64,000 bases of DNA from Seonamhaeicola sp. ML3 (GCF_023273855.1 NZ_CP096884.1:2914001-2978000); one strand, 5' to 3'. Positions 26,886 to 36,485 are shown, counted from the stretch's first letter. Numbers and translations are program-made. The notes: a model not told the origin generated them from the letters alone.

Positions 26886-27500
26886 ATGAAATCGAAACCC
26901 CGGACCTACGGTAAATCCCGTATTAGACTTTTACACCAGTATTATAGCTATACAGGCTTTTATAGTTTTGTGGGGAAAAATGTGCTCAAAGCATTGCCAT
27001 ACATTATTGTGGCTGTTGTGGCCATTGTGGTCGTTAATCATTTCTTTAATATTAACGAAGCCCTAACCAGGCTTACCGAAGTTTTGCCTACCTATGGTGT
27101 TTTGTTGTTCTTTTTTGGTTCTGAAACTTTACTCGGTTTAGTACCTCCAGAACTGTTTATTGCTTGGGCGGCTAAGCTCGACAATCCTTGGTTATACCTA
27201 AGTTTCTTGGGGATACTATCGTATTTTGGTGGTTTACTTACCTATTATCTAGGCGTTTTTGTAACTAGAATTCCAAAAGTTAAACGGTATTTAAGTGAAA
27301 AAATGGAAAAACAGATAAAGAATACCAAAAAATGGGGAGGTTTCTTAATTGTAGTTGGTGCTCTGTTACCACTGCCCTTTTCAATTTCTTGTTTAGCGGC
27401 CGGTATTATTGGTTATTCGTTTAAAAACGTAATGCTATTTGGTAGCCTTCGTTTGCTTCGTTTTTTTATTTACGGACTTATCCTGTTTAATGTCTTTTAA
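26886..27500 (+). CDS. VTT/DedA-like membrane protein
   Basis: 204 residues from ATG MKSKPRTYG (a TTG two codons upstream is less likely). A basic cytosolic N-terminus precedes a hydrophobic core with about four to five membrane segments. The family signature is visible in FGSETLLGLVPPELFIAWAAK, YFGGLLTYYLGVFVTRIPKV and RLLRFFIYGL, as in YqaA/DedA/SNARE-associated proteins (lipid scrambling and membrane homeostasis in related proteins). Convergent with the DUF4251 gene, two bases apart. Confidence 0.82.
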   Translation: MKSKPRTYGKSRIRLLHQYYSYTGFYSFVGKNVLKALPYIIVAVVAIVVVNHFFNINEALTRLTEVLPTYGVLLFFFGSETLLGLVPPELFIAWAAKLDNPWLYLSFLGILSYFGGLLTYYLGVFVTRIPKVKRYLSEKMEKQIKNTKKWGGFLIVVGALLPLPFSISCLAAGIIGYSFKNVMLFGSLRLLRFFIYGLILFNVF

Positions 27501-27502
27501 AG

Positions 27503-28054
27503 TTATTTCTTAGGATCTTTAATATAACCTCGATAACCAATGTAAGCCCTGTGGCTACTATTTAATCGTATATCAGCTTCCTTATTCGGGAAGATAGTTA
27601 AATTAACCTGAAACAGTTCAGTATCGGTTTTTAGTTCCAAGTAATATTCGTAGCGCTTCTTTTTTTCGTTAAATGTTTTTCGGGATATTATTGGAACACC
27701 ATCAAAGGTTATTGCTGTATTATTGCTATTGTATGGTGCTGCAAAACGCCATTCGCCATAATAGGGCAAATAGACCGATACACTATCCCCTATCATTTTA
27801 AAATGATTGGAATTTCCAATAAGGCTTATGTCACCCGTTACAGACTGTGCCGGTAACAAACCAGTATTTGCTATCATGATGGAGTTTAACGGGTTGGCCC
27901 AATCAGATTCAATATGTATAGTATCCATTGCTGCTATAGCATGAATATTTTCTAAATCTTTGGTGGTTATTCCCTTTTTCGCACTACAGTTTATGAATAA
28001 TGCACAGGTAACTACCACCCCAAATAGTCTTCCAAACATAACATCCTTTTTCAT
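27503..28054 (-). CDS. DUF4251-like lipoprotein
   Basis: 183 residues: signal peptide with lipobox-like LFINC (Cys23). The pattern SVTGDISLIGNSNHFKMIGDSVSVYLPYYGEWRFAAPYNSNNTAITFDG fits the Bacteroidetes DUF4251 family of envelope proteins of unknown function. Beta-rich, probably in the periplasm or on the outer membrane. Single gene, divergent from the DUF3817 gene. Confidence 0.72.
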   Translation of the reverse strand: MKKDVMFGRLFGVVVTCALFINCSAKKGITTKDLENIHAIAAMDTIHIESDWANPLNSIMIANTGLLPAQSVTGDISLIGNSNHFKMIGDSVSVYLPYYGEWRFAAPYNSNNTAITFDGVPIISRKTFNEKKKRYEYYLELKTDTELFQVNLTIFPNKEADIRLNSSHRAYIGYRGYIKDPKK

Positions 28055-28290
28055 TTCATTGATAATAAATACTTGACTTGATACATTATCTATTTTAATA
28101 TGAAACTACGCTCAATATTTGTGCCAGTATCATCCAATTGAAGCTATAGTTTCATATAATCTTATATTTCTTATTAATTAAGTCGAAATGATTACCTTAT
28201 CCTTATTTAGTAATGATGTTTCAAACTACTTATAGTTACAAATTTAAGATAAAATTGCAGGGAATTAATCCATTTTAAAACAGACTGCCT

Positions 28291-28298
28291 TATTTTTG
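28291..28298 (+). promoter_or_regulatory. -7 box of the DUF3817-mscS operon
   Basis: TATTTTTG matches TAnnTTTG and ends 16 bases before the ATG at 28315. No -33 TTG at the usual spacing. Confidence 0.45.
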
Positions 28299-28314
28299 CT
28301 TAAATTTTTGATGC

Positions 28315-28605
28315 ATGTTTTCATTACTAAATATTTTTAGGGTAGTCGCTTTTTTAGAGGGATTGTCTTATGTGCTCCTATTGTTTATTGCAACACCAAT
28401 AAAATACTTCGCAGACGATCCACAATACGTGAAACTTTTGGGCATGCCCCATGGTATTCTTTTTATGCTGTATATTGTGTTGGCTTTTATGCTTAAGCCC
28501 GAACTCAACTGGGATTCTAAGCAATTTCGAGGAGTATTATTGGCAGCTATAATACCGTTTGGAACCTTTTTTATTGAACGCAACTATTTAAAAGTTAGTA
28601 AATGA
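28315..28605 (+). CDS. DUF3817-family small membrane protein
   Basis: 96 residues with about three membrane helices; begins FRVVAFLEGLSYVLLLFIATPIKYF and continues LGMPHGILFMLYIVLAFML, the DUF3817 (YrhC-like) signature with the conserved Glu and His in helix starts. Function unknown. Its stop overlaps the start of the mscS-like gene by four bases (ATGA), so they form an operon. Confidence 0.8.
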   Translation: MFSLLNIFRVVAFLEGLSYVLLLFIATPIKYFADDPQYVKLLGMPHGILFMLYIVLAFMLKPELNWDSKQFRGVLLAAIIPFGTFFIERNYLKVSK

Positions 28606-29891
28606 TTCAAGATATCGAAAACACCGAAGTAGTATCTAATGCACCGGAATTTGCACATGATTTTTTTAAATTCCTGGTAAAAAAAGGGATTAATGAAGAT
28701 ACGGCGGTTTGGCTAAATATGATTGGTTTGTTTTTGGCCGGAACGATACTCGTTTTCTTAATCGATTTTATTATAAGAAAGATTTTGCTTGGTATGTTTA
28801 CCCGTTTTGCAAAAGCTTCTAAGTCTAATTTCGATGATTTATTGGTGGCCAATAAAGTACCTCGAAACATCGCACACATAATCCCTTTGCTACTGGCATT
28901 GGAATTTGTACCCATTGTATTCTATGATTTTCCAGATTTTGAAATTGTGGTTGAAAAAGGGCTTCAGGTATTTGCTGTGGTTCTCACACTATGGATTGTT
29001 AGAAGCCTTTTACATACTACAAAAGACTTTTTAAAGACCTTACCTAGCCTAAAAGACAAACCTATTGCCAGTTATATTCAAGTCTTTATGATCTTTGCTT
29101 GGCTGGCCGGTTTTATGTCTGCAATAGCAATTGTTACGGGAACACCGTTCCTAACGTTTTTAACAGGGCTTGGTGCTGCTTCAGCAGTGATTATACTCAT
29201 CTTTAGAGATACGATACTTGGGTTTGTTGCCAGTATTCAGGTTTCTATAAACGATATGGTTCGCATTGGAGATTGGGTGACCTTTGAAAAATTTGGAGCA
29301 GATGGTTCGGTAATAGAGATCACACTAGCTACTGTTAAAGTGCAAAACTGGGATATGACCATTACCACCATACCAACCTATGCATTAATTTCAGAATCCT
29401 TTAAAAACTGGCGTGGTATGCAAAGCTCTGATGGACGCCGAATTAAACGCTCCTTAAGCATTAAAATGGATAGTGTTAAATATCTAGATGCTGAAGCCAT
29501 AAATAAACTAAAGGGTATACACCTCTTAAAGGATTATTTGGAACGTAGTGAAACTGTTATTAACAATCACAATACCAAAAACAATATAGATAAATCCTTA
29601 GCTCTAAACGGTCGTAACCTCACTAATATTGGTGTGTTTAGAAAGTATGTGCAAGAATATATAGAAAATCACTCGGCTATTAATAAAGAAATGACCATTA
29701 TGGTTCGTCAATTAGCGCCTACCTCCCAGGGATTACCCATAGAAATTTATGCGTTTAGTAGTGATAAACGTTGGGAAAACTACGAATACATCATGGCCGA
29801 TATCTTTGACCATGTTATTGCCGCTACACCTTTTTTCGACTTAGAGATTTTTGAATTGCCAACGGGTTCAGGGTTTACTATAGAGAAATAA
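28602..29891 (+). CDS. MscS-family mechanosensitive channel
   Basis: 429 residues with several membrane helices in the N-terminal half and the MscS pore and beta-domain sequence: LTGLGAASAVIILIFRDTILGFVASIQVSINDMVRIGDWVTFE, then IEITLATVKVQNWDMTITTIPTYALISESFKNWRGM, ending in a long cytosolic domain. The closest type is the YbdG-like mini-conductance channel. It would relieve osmotic downshock. Translationally coupled to the DUF3817 gene. Confidence 0.9.
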   Translation: MIQDIENTEVVSNAPEFAHDFFKFLVKKGINEDTAVWLNMIGLFLAGTILVFLIDFIIRKILLGMFTRFAKASKSNFDDLLVANKVPRNIAHIIPLLLALEFVPIVFYDFPDFEIVVEKGLQVFAVVLTLWIVRSLLHTTKDFLKTLPSLKDKPIASYIQVFMIFAWLAGFMSAIAIVTGTPFLTFLTGLGAASAVIILIFRDTILGFVASIQVSINDMVRIGDWVTFEKFGADGSVIEITLATVKVQNWDMTITTIPTYALISESFKNWRGMQSSDGRRIKRSLSIKMDSVKYLDAEAINKLKGIHLLKDYLERSETVINNHNTKNNIDKSLALNGRNLTNIGVFRKYVQEYIENHSAINKEMTIMVRQLAPTSQGLPIEIYAFSSDKRWENYEYIMADIFDHVIAATPFFDLEIFELPTGSGFTIEK

Positions 29892-29974
29892 AGTTTTTAT
29901 CATTCTGAGTGTAAAATTAAACTCGAGACTCTTCAATTCTGAATATATTCGAAATTTTCTAATGACATAAAAAA

Positions 29975-30000
29975 AGACCTATCAAATATTTTGATAGGCC
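29975..30000. terminator. Terminator at the end of the leu operon
   Basis: Minus strand GGCCTATCAAA pairs with TTTGATAGGTC (11 bp, one G-U) around a short loop and is followed by seven T; it faces leuB and may also serve the convergent mscS gene. Confidence 0.75.
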
Positions 30001-30031
30001 TCTTCAAGGTTAGTTAGTTATATATATAGTT

Positions 30032-31087
30032 TTAGATGTTCTTTGCTAACCAGTCCCCTACTTCGCTTGTTCCGTAAGACTTTCCACTATCGGCTAAATC
30101 TTCGGTAACAAAACCTTCGGCTAGTGCTTTATTTACCGCTTCCCTGATGGCTTTCCCTTCTTCAACTAAGTCGAAACTTTCAAACATCATAGCAGCAGAT
30201 AGTACCGTTGCCATTGGGTTTGCTATGTTTTTACCAGCAGCTTGTGGATATGAACCGTGGATAGGCTCAAATAAACCAATATCAGATCCTAATGAAGCAG
30301 AAGGCATTAATCCCATAGACCCAGAGATTACAGACGCTTCATCGGTTAAGATATCACCAAATAAGTTTTCGGTAATTAATACGTCATAGTCTGAAGGCCA
30401 CTGTACTAAACGCATAGCAACAGCATCAACAAACTCATAAGATACGGTTACTTCAGGATAATCAGCTTCTAATCCTTGTACTGTTTCTCTCCATAAACGA
30501 GACGTTTCCAATACGTTTGCTTTATCAACACAGCATAAACGCTTAGAACGTTGCATAGCCAATTCAAAACCTTTACGAGCCAAACGTGTTACTTCTTCTT
30601 TTGTGTAAACACAGTTGTCGAAAGCTGTATTTCTATCATCTCTTCTACCCTTTTCACCAAAATAGATACCACCGGTAAGCTCGCGTAAGAATACTAAATC
30701 AGTACCCTCGATACGTTCTTTCTTTAATGGCGATTTATCTAACAAAGACGGAAACACAAACGTTGGACGTACATTAGCGAATAAGCCTAAGGCCTTGCGC
30801 ATCTTTAATAAACCTTGCTCTGGACGAACAGGTGCAGATGGATCGTTATCGTATTTAGGGTCACCAATAGCACCGAATAAAACAGCATCAGAAGATTTAC
30901 AAATCTCATGTGTTTCATCTGGATATGGTTCTCCAACGGCATCAATAGCAGCTGCTCCAGTTAATGCTGGTTTCCAAGTAATTTCATGTCCGAACTTTGC
31001 AGCAACGGCATCACTTACTTTTACTGCCTGATCGATAACTTCAGGTCCTATTCCGTCTCCTGCTAAAAGGGCTATGTTTAATTTCAT
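30032..31087 (-). CDS. leuB: 3-isopropylmalate dehydrogenase
   Basis: 351 residues, standard length, with LLAGDGIGPEV, the substrate-binding RELTGGIYFGEKGRRDD, and the NAD-binding GSLGLMPSASLG and GLFEPIHGSYPQAAGKNIANP. It oxidises and decarboxylates 3-isopropylmalate to 2-oxoisocaproate in leucine synthesis; with citramalate-derived substrate it also serves the pyruvate route to isoleucine. Last gene of leuC-leuD-cimA-like-leuB, ended by a terminator. Confidence 0.96.
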   Translation of the reverse strand: MKLNIALLAGDGIGPEVIDQAVKVSDAVAAKFGHEITWKPALTGAAAIDAVGEPYPDETHEICKSSDAVLFGAIGDPKYDNDPSAPVRPEQGLLKMRKALGLFANVRPTFVFPSLLDKSPLKKERIEGTDLVFLRELTGGIYFGEKGRRDDRNTAFDNCVYTKEEVTRLARKGFELAMQRSKRLCCVDKANVLETSRLWRETVQGLEADYPEVTVSYEFVDAVAMRLVQWPSDYDVLITENLFGDILTDEASVISGSMGLMPSASLGSDIGLFEPIHGSYPQAAGKNIANPMATVLSAAMMFESFDLVEEGKAIREAVNKALAEGFVTEDLADSGKSYGTSEVGDWLAKNI

Positions 31088-31111
31088 TTCTTTTATTTTA
31101 GTCTTTATATC

Positions 31112-32635
31112 TTAATTGTTAATAATGTTAAGCATTTTCTCTGTCGCCTTTATTGCCGATACCGTTTGATCAGAATCTAAGCCTCTAGTTTTGAATTCTC
31201 GGTCACTATTTTTCCATGTAATAATGGTTTCACATAGTGCATCCGATTGACTTCCTGGAGGGATTCTCACGGCATAGTCGGTTAAATCGGGTAAAATCAA
31301 ATTCTTTCGTTTGAATACCTTCCTTATGGCATTCATAAAGGCATCGAACTGTCCGTCGCCTTGTGCATTTTCCTCGAAAGACTGTCCATCAATGGTGAGC
31401 GCCACTGTGGTTGAAGGTTTTAAACCTTTAGAGTGTGTCAACACATAAGAATCAACCTTGATTTTTTCCTCGTAAGACCCACTATCCAAAACGTCCGAAA
31501 TAATATAAGGCAGGTCTTCTTTAGTAACCACTTGTTTTTTATCACCAAGTTCAATAATACGTTGCGTTACTTTTTTAAGGTCGGTATCGTTTAATTGAAG
31601 TCCTAATTCTTGTAAATTCTTTTGAATATTGGCTTTCCCTGAAGCTTTTCCAAGTGCGTATTGACGTGTTCTGCCAAAGCGTTCGGGAGATAATTCGCTG
31701 AAATATAGGTTCTTTTTATTATCCCCATCGGCATGAATACCCGCAGTTTGCGTAAATACATTGGCACCAATTACGGGTTTATTCGCCGGAATCATGATAC
31801 CAGAAAAATTTTCTACTAGCTTACTAACGGTGTATAATACTTTCTCATTAACACCCATTTCTATCTTGGGTAAAAAATCATTAATCACCGCTATGGTACT
31901 GGCCATTGGTGCATTTCCTGCACGTTCGCCCATACCGTTAACCGTAAGATGTAAAGCGTCGGCACCAGCTTTAAGCGCTTCCATGGCGTTAGAAACTCCT
32001 AAGTCATAATCGTTATGCGGATGGAAATCAAAATGTAAATTAGGGTACTTCTGCTTAATTTCGTTTACATAATCGAAAGATTCTTCAGGTGTTAAAACCC
32101 CTAAAGTATCTGGAAGCATGATACGCTTGACTGGTTGTGTAGCTAAGAAGTCTAAAAACTGGAACACGTATTCCTTAGAATTACGCATACCATTACTCCA
32201 ATCTTCCAAATAAACATTGGTTGCTATACCTTCTTCCGAAGCTAAAGAAATAATTTCTGAAATTTCTTTAAAGTGCTGTTTTGGAGTCTTTTTGAGTTGA
32301 TGAGTTAAATGGTTTAATGAACCTTTTGTAAGCAGATTTTGTACCCTAGCACCTGCTTTTACCATCCATTCTATAGATGTACCATTATCAACAAAAGACA
32401 ATACTTCAACAGCATTTAAATAGCCGTTATCTCGTGCCCATTCTGTGATATTTTTAACCGCTTGAAACTCCCCTTCAGAAACTCTAGCAGATGCAATTTC
32501 TATTCGATCCACATGAAGTTCCTCAAGTAATAGCTTGGCAATAGTTAGTTTCTCTGAAGCAGAAAACGACACACTCGAGGTTTGTTCACCATCGCGTAAT
32601 GTCGTATCCATTATTTCTATGCGTCTTTTAGTCAC
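31112..32635 (-). CDS. cimA: Probable (R)-citramalate synthase (Leptospira CimA-like)
   Basis: 507 residues of the alpha-isopropylmalate synthase family: TTLRDGEQ with Arg14-Asp15, LLTKGS (about 101-106), VYLEDWSNG (Glu144) and FHPHND (about 205-208), then a C-terminal regulatory domain. The stretches ARVSEGE, LLTKGSLNHL and EDWSNG closely resemble the Leptospira citramalate synthase, which makes citramalate from pyruvate and acetyl-CoA for isoleucine (comparison from memory). The alternative is 2-isopropylmalate synthase, the usual LeuA. Start is GTG; the next ATG would cut the first strand and TTLRDGEQ would begin at residue 3. Confidence 0.72.
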   Translation of the reverse strand: MTKRRIEIMDTTLRDGEQTSSVSFSASEKLTIAKLLLEELHVDRIEIASARVSEGEFQAVKNITEWARDNGYLNAVEVLSFVDNGTSIEWMVKAGARVQNLLTKGSLNHLTHQLKKTPKQHFKEISEIISLASEEGIATNVYLEDWSNGMRNSKEYVFQFLDFLATQPVKRIMLPDTLGVLTPEESFDYVNEIKQKYPNLHFDFHPHNDYDLGVSNAMEALKAGADALHLTVNGMGERAGNAPMASTIAVINDFLPKIEMGVNEKVLYTVSKLVENFSGIMIPANKPVIGANVFTQTAGIHADGDNKKNLYFSELSPERFGRTRQYALGKASGKANIQKNLQELGLQLNDTDLKKVTQRIIELGDKKQVVTKEDLPYIISDVLDSGSYEEKIKVDSYVLTHSKGLKPSTTVALTIDGQSFEENAQGDGQFDAFMNAIRKVFKRKNLILPDLTDYAVRIPPGSQSDALCETIITWKNSDREFKTRGLDSDQTVSAIKATEKMLNIINN

Positions 32636-32657
32636 TGGGCTAAAAAAGAATTTTATA

Positions 32658-32720
32658 TGTCATTCAGAACGATAGCGAAGAATCTATAGATTCAACAGTC
32701 GTTCCTCTTTCTGAATGACA
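32658..32720. repeat. Dispersed inverted repeat between cimA and leuD
   Basis: A 12-bp inverted repeat (TGTCATTCAGAA and TTCTGAATGACA) closes a 39-base middle. The same GTCATTC motif recurs at several other places in the window, including inside hisA. Confidence 0.7.
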
Positions 32721-32726
32721 GAGGTA

Positions 32727-33326
32727 TTAAAAAGGTCTGGTTTCTCCAAAAGAAGCGATTTCTTCTTTCATGTTTTGTAGATAATCTATATCATCAAAAC
32801 CATTGAGCATGTTCCCTTTTTTATATCCGTTGATTTGAAATGATTCAGATTCACCTGTAGAAACCAAAGTCACTGTTTGATTAGGAAGATCTACTGTAAT
32901 TTCAGTTTTTGGGTCAGCCTCTATTGCATCAAATAATTTTTGAGCAAACTCCGGAGACACCTGTACTGGTAATACACCAATATTCAAACAGTTGTTTCTA
33001 AAAATATCTGCGAAAAATGATGAAATCACACAACGTAATCCGAAATCATAAACAGACCAAGCGGCATGCTCTCTAGAAGATCCAGAACCAAAGTTCTTAC
33101 CTCCTACTAATATTTTAGAACCTGCGTATTTATCATCGTTTAAAGGAAAATCTGCAATAGGATTTCCCTCAGAATCGTATCTCCAGTCTCTAAAGAAATT
33201 ATCTCCAAAACCTTTACGCTCTGTTGCTTTTAAGAAACGAGCAGGAATGATTTGATCAGTATCTACGTTTTCTATTGGTAACGGATACGCTGTACTTGTT
33301 AATACTTCAAATTTATCGTAAGCCAT
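32727..33326 (-). CDS. leuD: 3-isopropylmalate dehydratase small subunit
   Basis: 199 residues of the swivelling subunit: IENVDTDQIIPARFLK and GKNFGSGSSREHAAW, both in aconitase-type small subunits. Together with LeuC it isomerises 2-isopropylmalate (and citramalate) in the cytosol. A repeat-containing spacer of 93 bases separates it from leuC. Confidence 0.95.
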   Translation of the reverse strand: MAYDKFEVLTSTAYPLPIENVDTDQIIPARFLKATERKGFGDNFFRDWRYDSEGNPIADFPLNDDKYAGSKILVGGKNFGSGSSREHAAWSVYDFGLRCVISSFFADIFRNNCLNIGVLPVQVSPEFAQKLFDAIEADPKTEITVDLPNQTVTLVSTGESESFQINGYKKGNMLNGFDDIDYLQNMKEEIASFGETRPF

Positions 33327-33334
33327 AATTTTAT

Positions 33335-33409
33335 GCTTTTGGCCTTTAGCTATTCGCTATTGGCAAACTTTTAATTTATAATTTTTGCTAATGGCGAGAA
33401 GCCAAAAGC
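33335..33409. repeat. Dispersed inverted repeat between leuC and leuD
   Basis: GCTTTTGGC at the left and GCCAAAAGC at the right, with further matching blocks (TTCGCTATTGGC and GCTAATGGCGAG) inside. A related sequence (GCTTTTGGCTTTTGGC) lies between hisB and hisH. Confidence 0.65.
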
Positions 33410-33419
33410 GAGTGCCTAT

Positions 33420-34823
33420 TTAGGCAGTTTCTAATAATTTTCTTGGATCGGTTACCACACCCTCAACAGCAGTGGCTGCCGCTACTAATGGAGATGCCAA
33501 TAATGTTCTTGATCCTGGTCCTTGACGGCCTTCAAAGTTACGGTTAGAGGTCGATACCGCTAATTTTCCAGCAGGTACTTTATCATCGTTCATTGCTAAG
33601 CAAGCAGAACAACCAGGTTCTCTTAACACAAAACCAGCAGCTTCTAAAATCTTATCTAAACCTTCTTCTTTAATTTGGTCTACTACTTTATGAGATCCAG
33701 GTACTAACCAAGCTGTAATGTTATCTGCTTTTTGACGACCCTCTACTATAGAACAGAAAGCCCTAAAGTCTTCTATACGTCCATTGGTACAAGATCCTAA
33801 AAACACATAATCAACTGTTTTGCCGATCATATCCTCACCTTCAGAAAACTGCATGTAACCAAGTGATTTCTTGTAAGTAGTCACACCACCTTCAACCTCT
33901 TCAGCCATTGGAATTGATTTAGTAACACCAATACCCATACCTGGATTAGTTCCGTAGGTGATCATAGGCTCTATATCGGCCGCATCATAATTAAATTCAG
34001 CATCAAACTCAGCACCTTCTTCAGTATAAAGGGTTTGCCAATATTCCATAGCTTTATCCCAATCTGCCCCTTTTGGTGTGTGTTTTCTTCCTTTTATGTA
34101 CTCAAAAGTCTTTTCGTCTGGTGCAATCATACCACCACGAGCACCCATCTCTATAGATAAGTTACAAACGGTCATACGACCTTCCATAGTCATGTCTTCA
34201 AAAACATCACCCGCATACTCTACGAAATATCCTGTAGCACCAGAAGTGGTTTGTTGAGAAATGATATATAAAGCAACATCTTTAGGTGTTACACCAAAAC
34301 CTAATTTACCGTTTACGTTAATACGCATCTTTTTAGGTTTAGGCTGCATGATACATTGTGTAGACAATACCATTTCTACTTCAGAAGTACCAATACCAAA
34401 AGCAATTGCACCAAAAGCTCCGTGAGTAGATGTGTGCGAATCACCACAAACAATAGTTGAACCTGGTAAAGTAATACCGTTCTCAGGTCCTACAATGTGA
34501 ACAATACCGTTATTTCTATGACCTAAGCCCCAGTGAGAAATACCATGCTCTGCAGCATTAGTAGCCAAAGCTTCTAACTGATTTGCAGATAATGGATCAG
34601 CCACAGGTAAATGTTGGTTCCATGTTGGCGTGTTATGATCTGCTGTTGCAAAGGTCTTTTCTGGATACATTACACCAATACCACGGCTTTTTAATCCAAC
34701 AAAAGCAACAGGACTTGTTACTTCATGAATAAAATGACGGTCTATGAAAAACACGTCTGGTCCATCTTCAATTTTTCTAACAACATGCGAATCCCACACT
34801 TTGTCAAATAATGTCTTGCTCAT
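33420..34823 (-). CDS. leuC: 3-isopropylmalate dehydratase large subunit
   Basis: 467 residues, standard length, with the [4Fe-4S] ligand motifs [10 protein letters not shown] and [11 protein letters not shown], and [14 protein letters not shown]. Large subunit of isopropylmalate isomerase. First gene of the leu set, transcribed leftward from a TAACTTTG box. No convincing leucine leader peptide lies upstream, in contrast to the his and thr genes. Confidence 0.96.
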   Translation of the reverse strand: MSKTLFDKVWDSHVVRKIEDGPDVFFIDRHFIHEVTSPVAFVGLKSRGIGVMYPEKTFATADHNTPTWNQHLPVADPLSANQLEALATNAAEHGISHWGLGHRNNGIVHIVGPENGITLPGSTIVCGDSHTSTHGAFGAIAFGIGTSEVEMVLSTQCIMQPKPKKMRINVNGKLGFGVTPKDVALYIISQQTTSGATGYFVEYAGDVFEDMTMEGRMTVCNLSIEMGARGGMIAPDEKTFEYIKGRKHTPKGADWDKAMEYWQTLYTEEGAEFDAEFNYDAADIEPMITYGTNPGMGIGVTKSIPMAEEVEGGVTTYKKSLGYMQFSEGEDMIGKTVDYVFLGSCTNGRIEDFRAFCSIVEGRQKADNITAWLVPGSHKVVDQIKEEGLDKILEAAGFVLREPGCSACLAMNDDKVPAGKLAVSTSNRNFEGRQGPGSRTLLASPLVAAATAVEGVVTDPRKLLETA

Positions 34824-34896
34824 AAATATCTTTATTAATGTTTTAATTCTGCTTTATACTCAATAAAATCAAGTGATAGGAGCTTTTAAAGGATCA

Positions 34897-34904
34897 CAAA
34901 GTTA
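34897..34904 (-). promoter_or_regulatory. -7 box of the leu operon
   Basis: TAACTTTG on the minus strand fits TAnnTTTG; it would give an untranslated leader of about 65 bases before leuC. No -33 TTG seen. Confidence 0.45.
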
Positions 34905-35074
34905 AAATATTATTACAGTTATCTAAAGCTTTGATAGGCTTTGTTGTTAACTTTTTATAAAATTGATGAAGTAGGTTGTTAAAATTATATTTTATTCAAC
35001 ATAAGATTGAATTTACTTATAATTTTTAAACCAAATGAGTAGCCTTTACACTTTACAGCTATTATCTATGCGCT

Positions 35075-35461
35075 TCAGGAAACTCTGTCCTTTACGTACT
35101 CTACTTTTGTTTTCCCATGAGGCTTGACCTTCCCGTCCAGTCCAATGTTTACCATAACTATATTTGAAATAGTTATTATGGTTTCCCTGGTCATCATGTT
35201 TCTAACTTCACAACCAAGAGTTAATGAAGCTTTTCCGAATTTTATGGCTTTTATCCCTATTTCTATGACATCTCCCTGTTTTGCAGATGCTTTAAAGTCA
35301 ATTTCACTTATATATTTGGTAACCACTTTTTGGTTTTCCAATTGAACAATGCTGTACAAAGCCGCTTCTTCATCTATCCATTCTAAAAGTCTGCCGCCAA
35401 ATAGTGTTCCGTTGGCGTTTAAATCTTCTGGTTTAATCCATTTTCTTGTGTGAAATCTCAT
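35075..35461 (-). CDS. Acyl-CoA thioesterase, YciA-like hotdog fold
   Basis: 128 residues: RFHTRKWIKPEDLNANGTLFGG and RLLEWIDEEAALYS contain the hotdog helix with the Asp/Asn and Glu of YciA-type thioesterases; VTKYISEIDFKASAKQGDVIEIG follows. It hydrolyses acyl-CoA in the cytosol; chain length unknown. Eleven bases downstream of the DUF72 gene, same strand, so probably one operon. Confidence 0.85.
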   Translation of the reverse strand: MRFHTRKWIKPEDLNANGTLFGGRLLEWIDEEAALYSIVQLENQKVVTKYISEIDFKASAKQGDVIEIGIKAIKFGKASLTLGCEVRNMMTRETIITISNIVMVNIGLDGKVKPHGKTKVEYVKDRVS

Positions 35462-35472
35462 GTATGTTTTTT

Positions 35473-36360
35473 TTAGAGTAATTTTTGTTGTTTTTCTTCA
35501 TTGGGTATTTTAAGATTGGTACCCAATGCACTATTAAGCTTCCTTATAAAGTAAGCCGATAAAAGAGGAGATTCTTTTTCAATATTTTGATGTATGAAAA
35601 AATCTATTTCCCTTACGCCTTGTTCTTGCCATTGCTTTAGTCTTTCAACCCAATCATCTAGGCGAGTATAATCTGTTTCATGGTTAGCGCCAACATAACG
35701 CACAAATGCGGTAGCGTTGGTTAAACGCATATGCATTAAATCTCGCCTTCCAGCAGTATCAACCAAAACATTCGAAATATTATTGATTTCTAAAAGATTA
35801 TACAATTCGTTGGCCACTGCTTTATCATTGTACCAGTTTGTGTGTCTGAACTCTACGGCTAATGGTACTTCTTTTGGCCAAGTCTCTACAAAGCTTACTA
35901 CCCGACCAAAATCCTTTGGTGCGAAATTATTATGCATCTGTAAAAAAATGGTCCCCAGCTTTTCCTTTAATTCAGAAGCGTTGTATAGATAATGCTCAAC
36001 AACTGCTTTGGTCTCGTTTAAGCGTTTCCAATGACTTATCTCTTGATTTAATTTCGGAAAGAATTTAAAACCTGGTGGTGTTTTATCATACCAAGTAGAA
36101 AACTGTTCAGCTGGAAAAATCCTGTAAAATGTAGCGTTAAGTTCAATAGAATTGAATTGTTTTGAATAATACCCCAGTTCATCTTTTGTCCCTCTTGGAT
36201 AAAACCCTTTAAGATCTGCCCTATTCCATTTAGCGCAACCAACGTAAATTTCAGGAACGTTGTCATCTTTAACCTTGTTTAAAACGTTTTTAGTTTTTGG
36301 GTGGTCTTGTGGTAAGGTGAAATCTATATCTTGTGGGTTGTCTACGCTTCCGAATTTCAT
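35473..36360 (-). CDS. DUF72 (YecE)-family protein
   Basis: 295 residues with the YecE/DUF72 TIM-barrel pattern: YVGCAKWNRADLKGFYPRGT, FNSIELNATFYRIFPAEQFSTWYDKTP, FLQMHNNFAPKDF, LAVEFRHTNWYND. Function unknown across bacteria. Followed by an acyl-CoA thioesterase gene. A TAAATTTG box lies just upstream. Confidence 0.88.
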   Translation of the reverse strand: MKFGSVDNPQDIDFTLPQDHPKTKNVLNKVKDDNVPEIYVGCAKWNRADLKGFYPRGTKDELGYYSKQFNSIELNATFYRIFPAEQFSTWYDKTPPGFKFFPKLNQEISHWKRLNETKAVVEHYLYNASELKEKLGTIFLQMHNNFAPKDFGRVVSFVETWPKEVPLAVEFRHTNWYNDKAVANELYNLLEINNISNVLVDTAGRRDLMHMRLTNATAFVRYVGANHETDYTRLDDWVERLKQWQEQGVREIDFFIHQNIEKESPLLSAYFIRKLNSALGTNLKIPNEEKQQKLL

Positions 36361-36376
36361 TTTATTGAGATTTCAT

Positions 36377-36384
36377 CAAATTTA
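36377..36384 (-). promoter_or_regulatory. -7 box of the DUF72-thioesterase pair
   Basis: TAAATTTG on the minus strand ends 16 bases before the ATG at 36360. Confidence 0.4.
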
Positions 36385-36436
36385 AGTAAATACCTTCCAT
36401 TTTATATGTTTTTTTAAGAATAACAAAATTTTAACA

Positions 36437-36465
36437 TTGTGCTTTTAAATAAATTTTTAATTTTG
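36437..36465 (+). promoter_or_regulatory. Bacteroidetes-type promoter of the tetR gene
   Basis: TTG (36437-36439), an 18-base gap, then TAATTTTG (36458-36465). Both elements fit the Bacteroidetes consensus (TTG and TAnnTTTG), the clearest match in the window. The expected start lies inside the operator-like palindrome. Confidence 0.7.
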
Positions 36466-36484
36466 GAACGTTCATTTCAAATAA
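36459..36484. promoter_or_regulatory. Operator-like palindrome before the tetR gene
   Basis: An imperfect copy of the palindrome at 37080-37105: TTTGGAAC, 4 bases, ATTTCAAATAA, against TTTGAAAC, 4 bases, GTTTCAAATAA (one mismatch per arm). It overlaps the -7 box and ends one base before the ATG, so bound repressor would block transcription (autoregulation). Confidence 0.6.
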
Positions 36485-36485
36485 A

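Noticed and set aside
34824-34960. Possible leucine leader upstream of leuC
   Set aside because: CTC CTA TCA CTT in one frame gives a few Leu codons, but there is no ATG start, no terminator and no competing hairpin; unlike the his leader it does not hold together.
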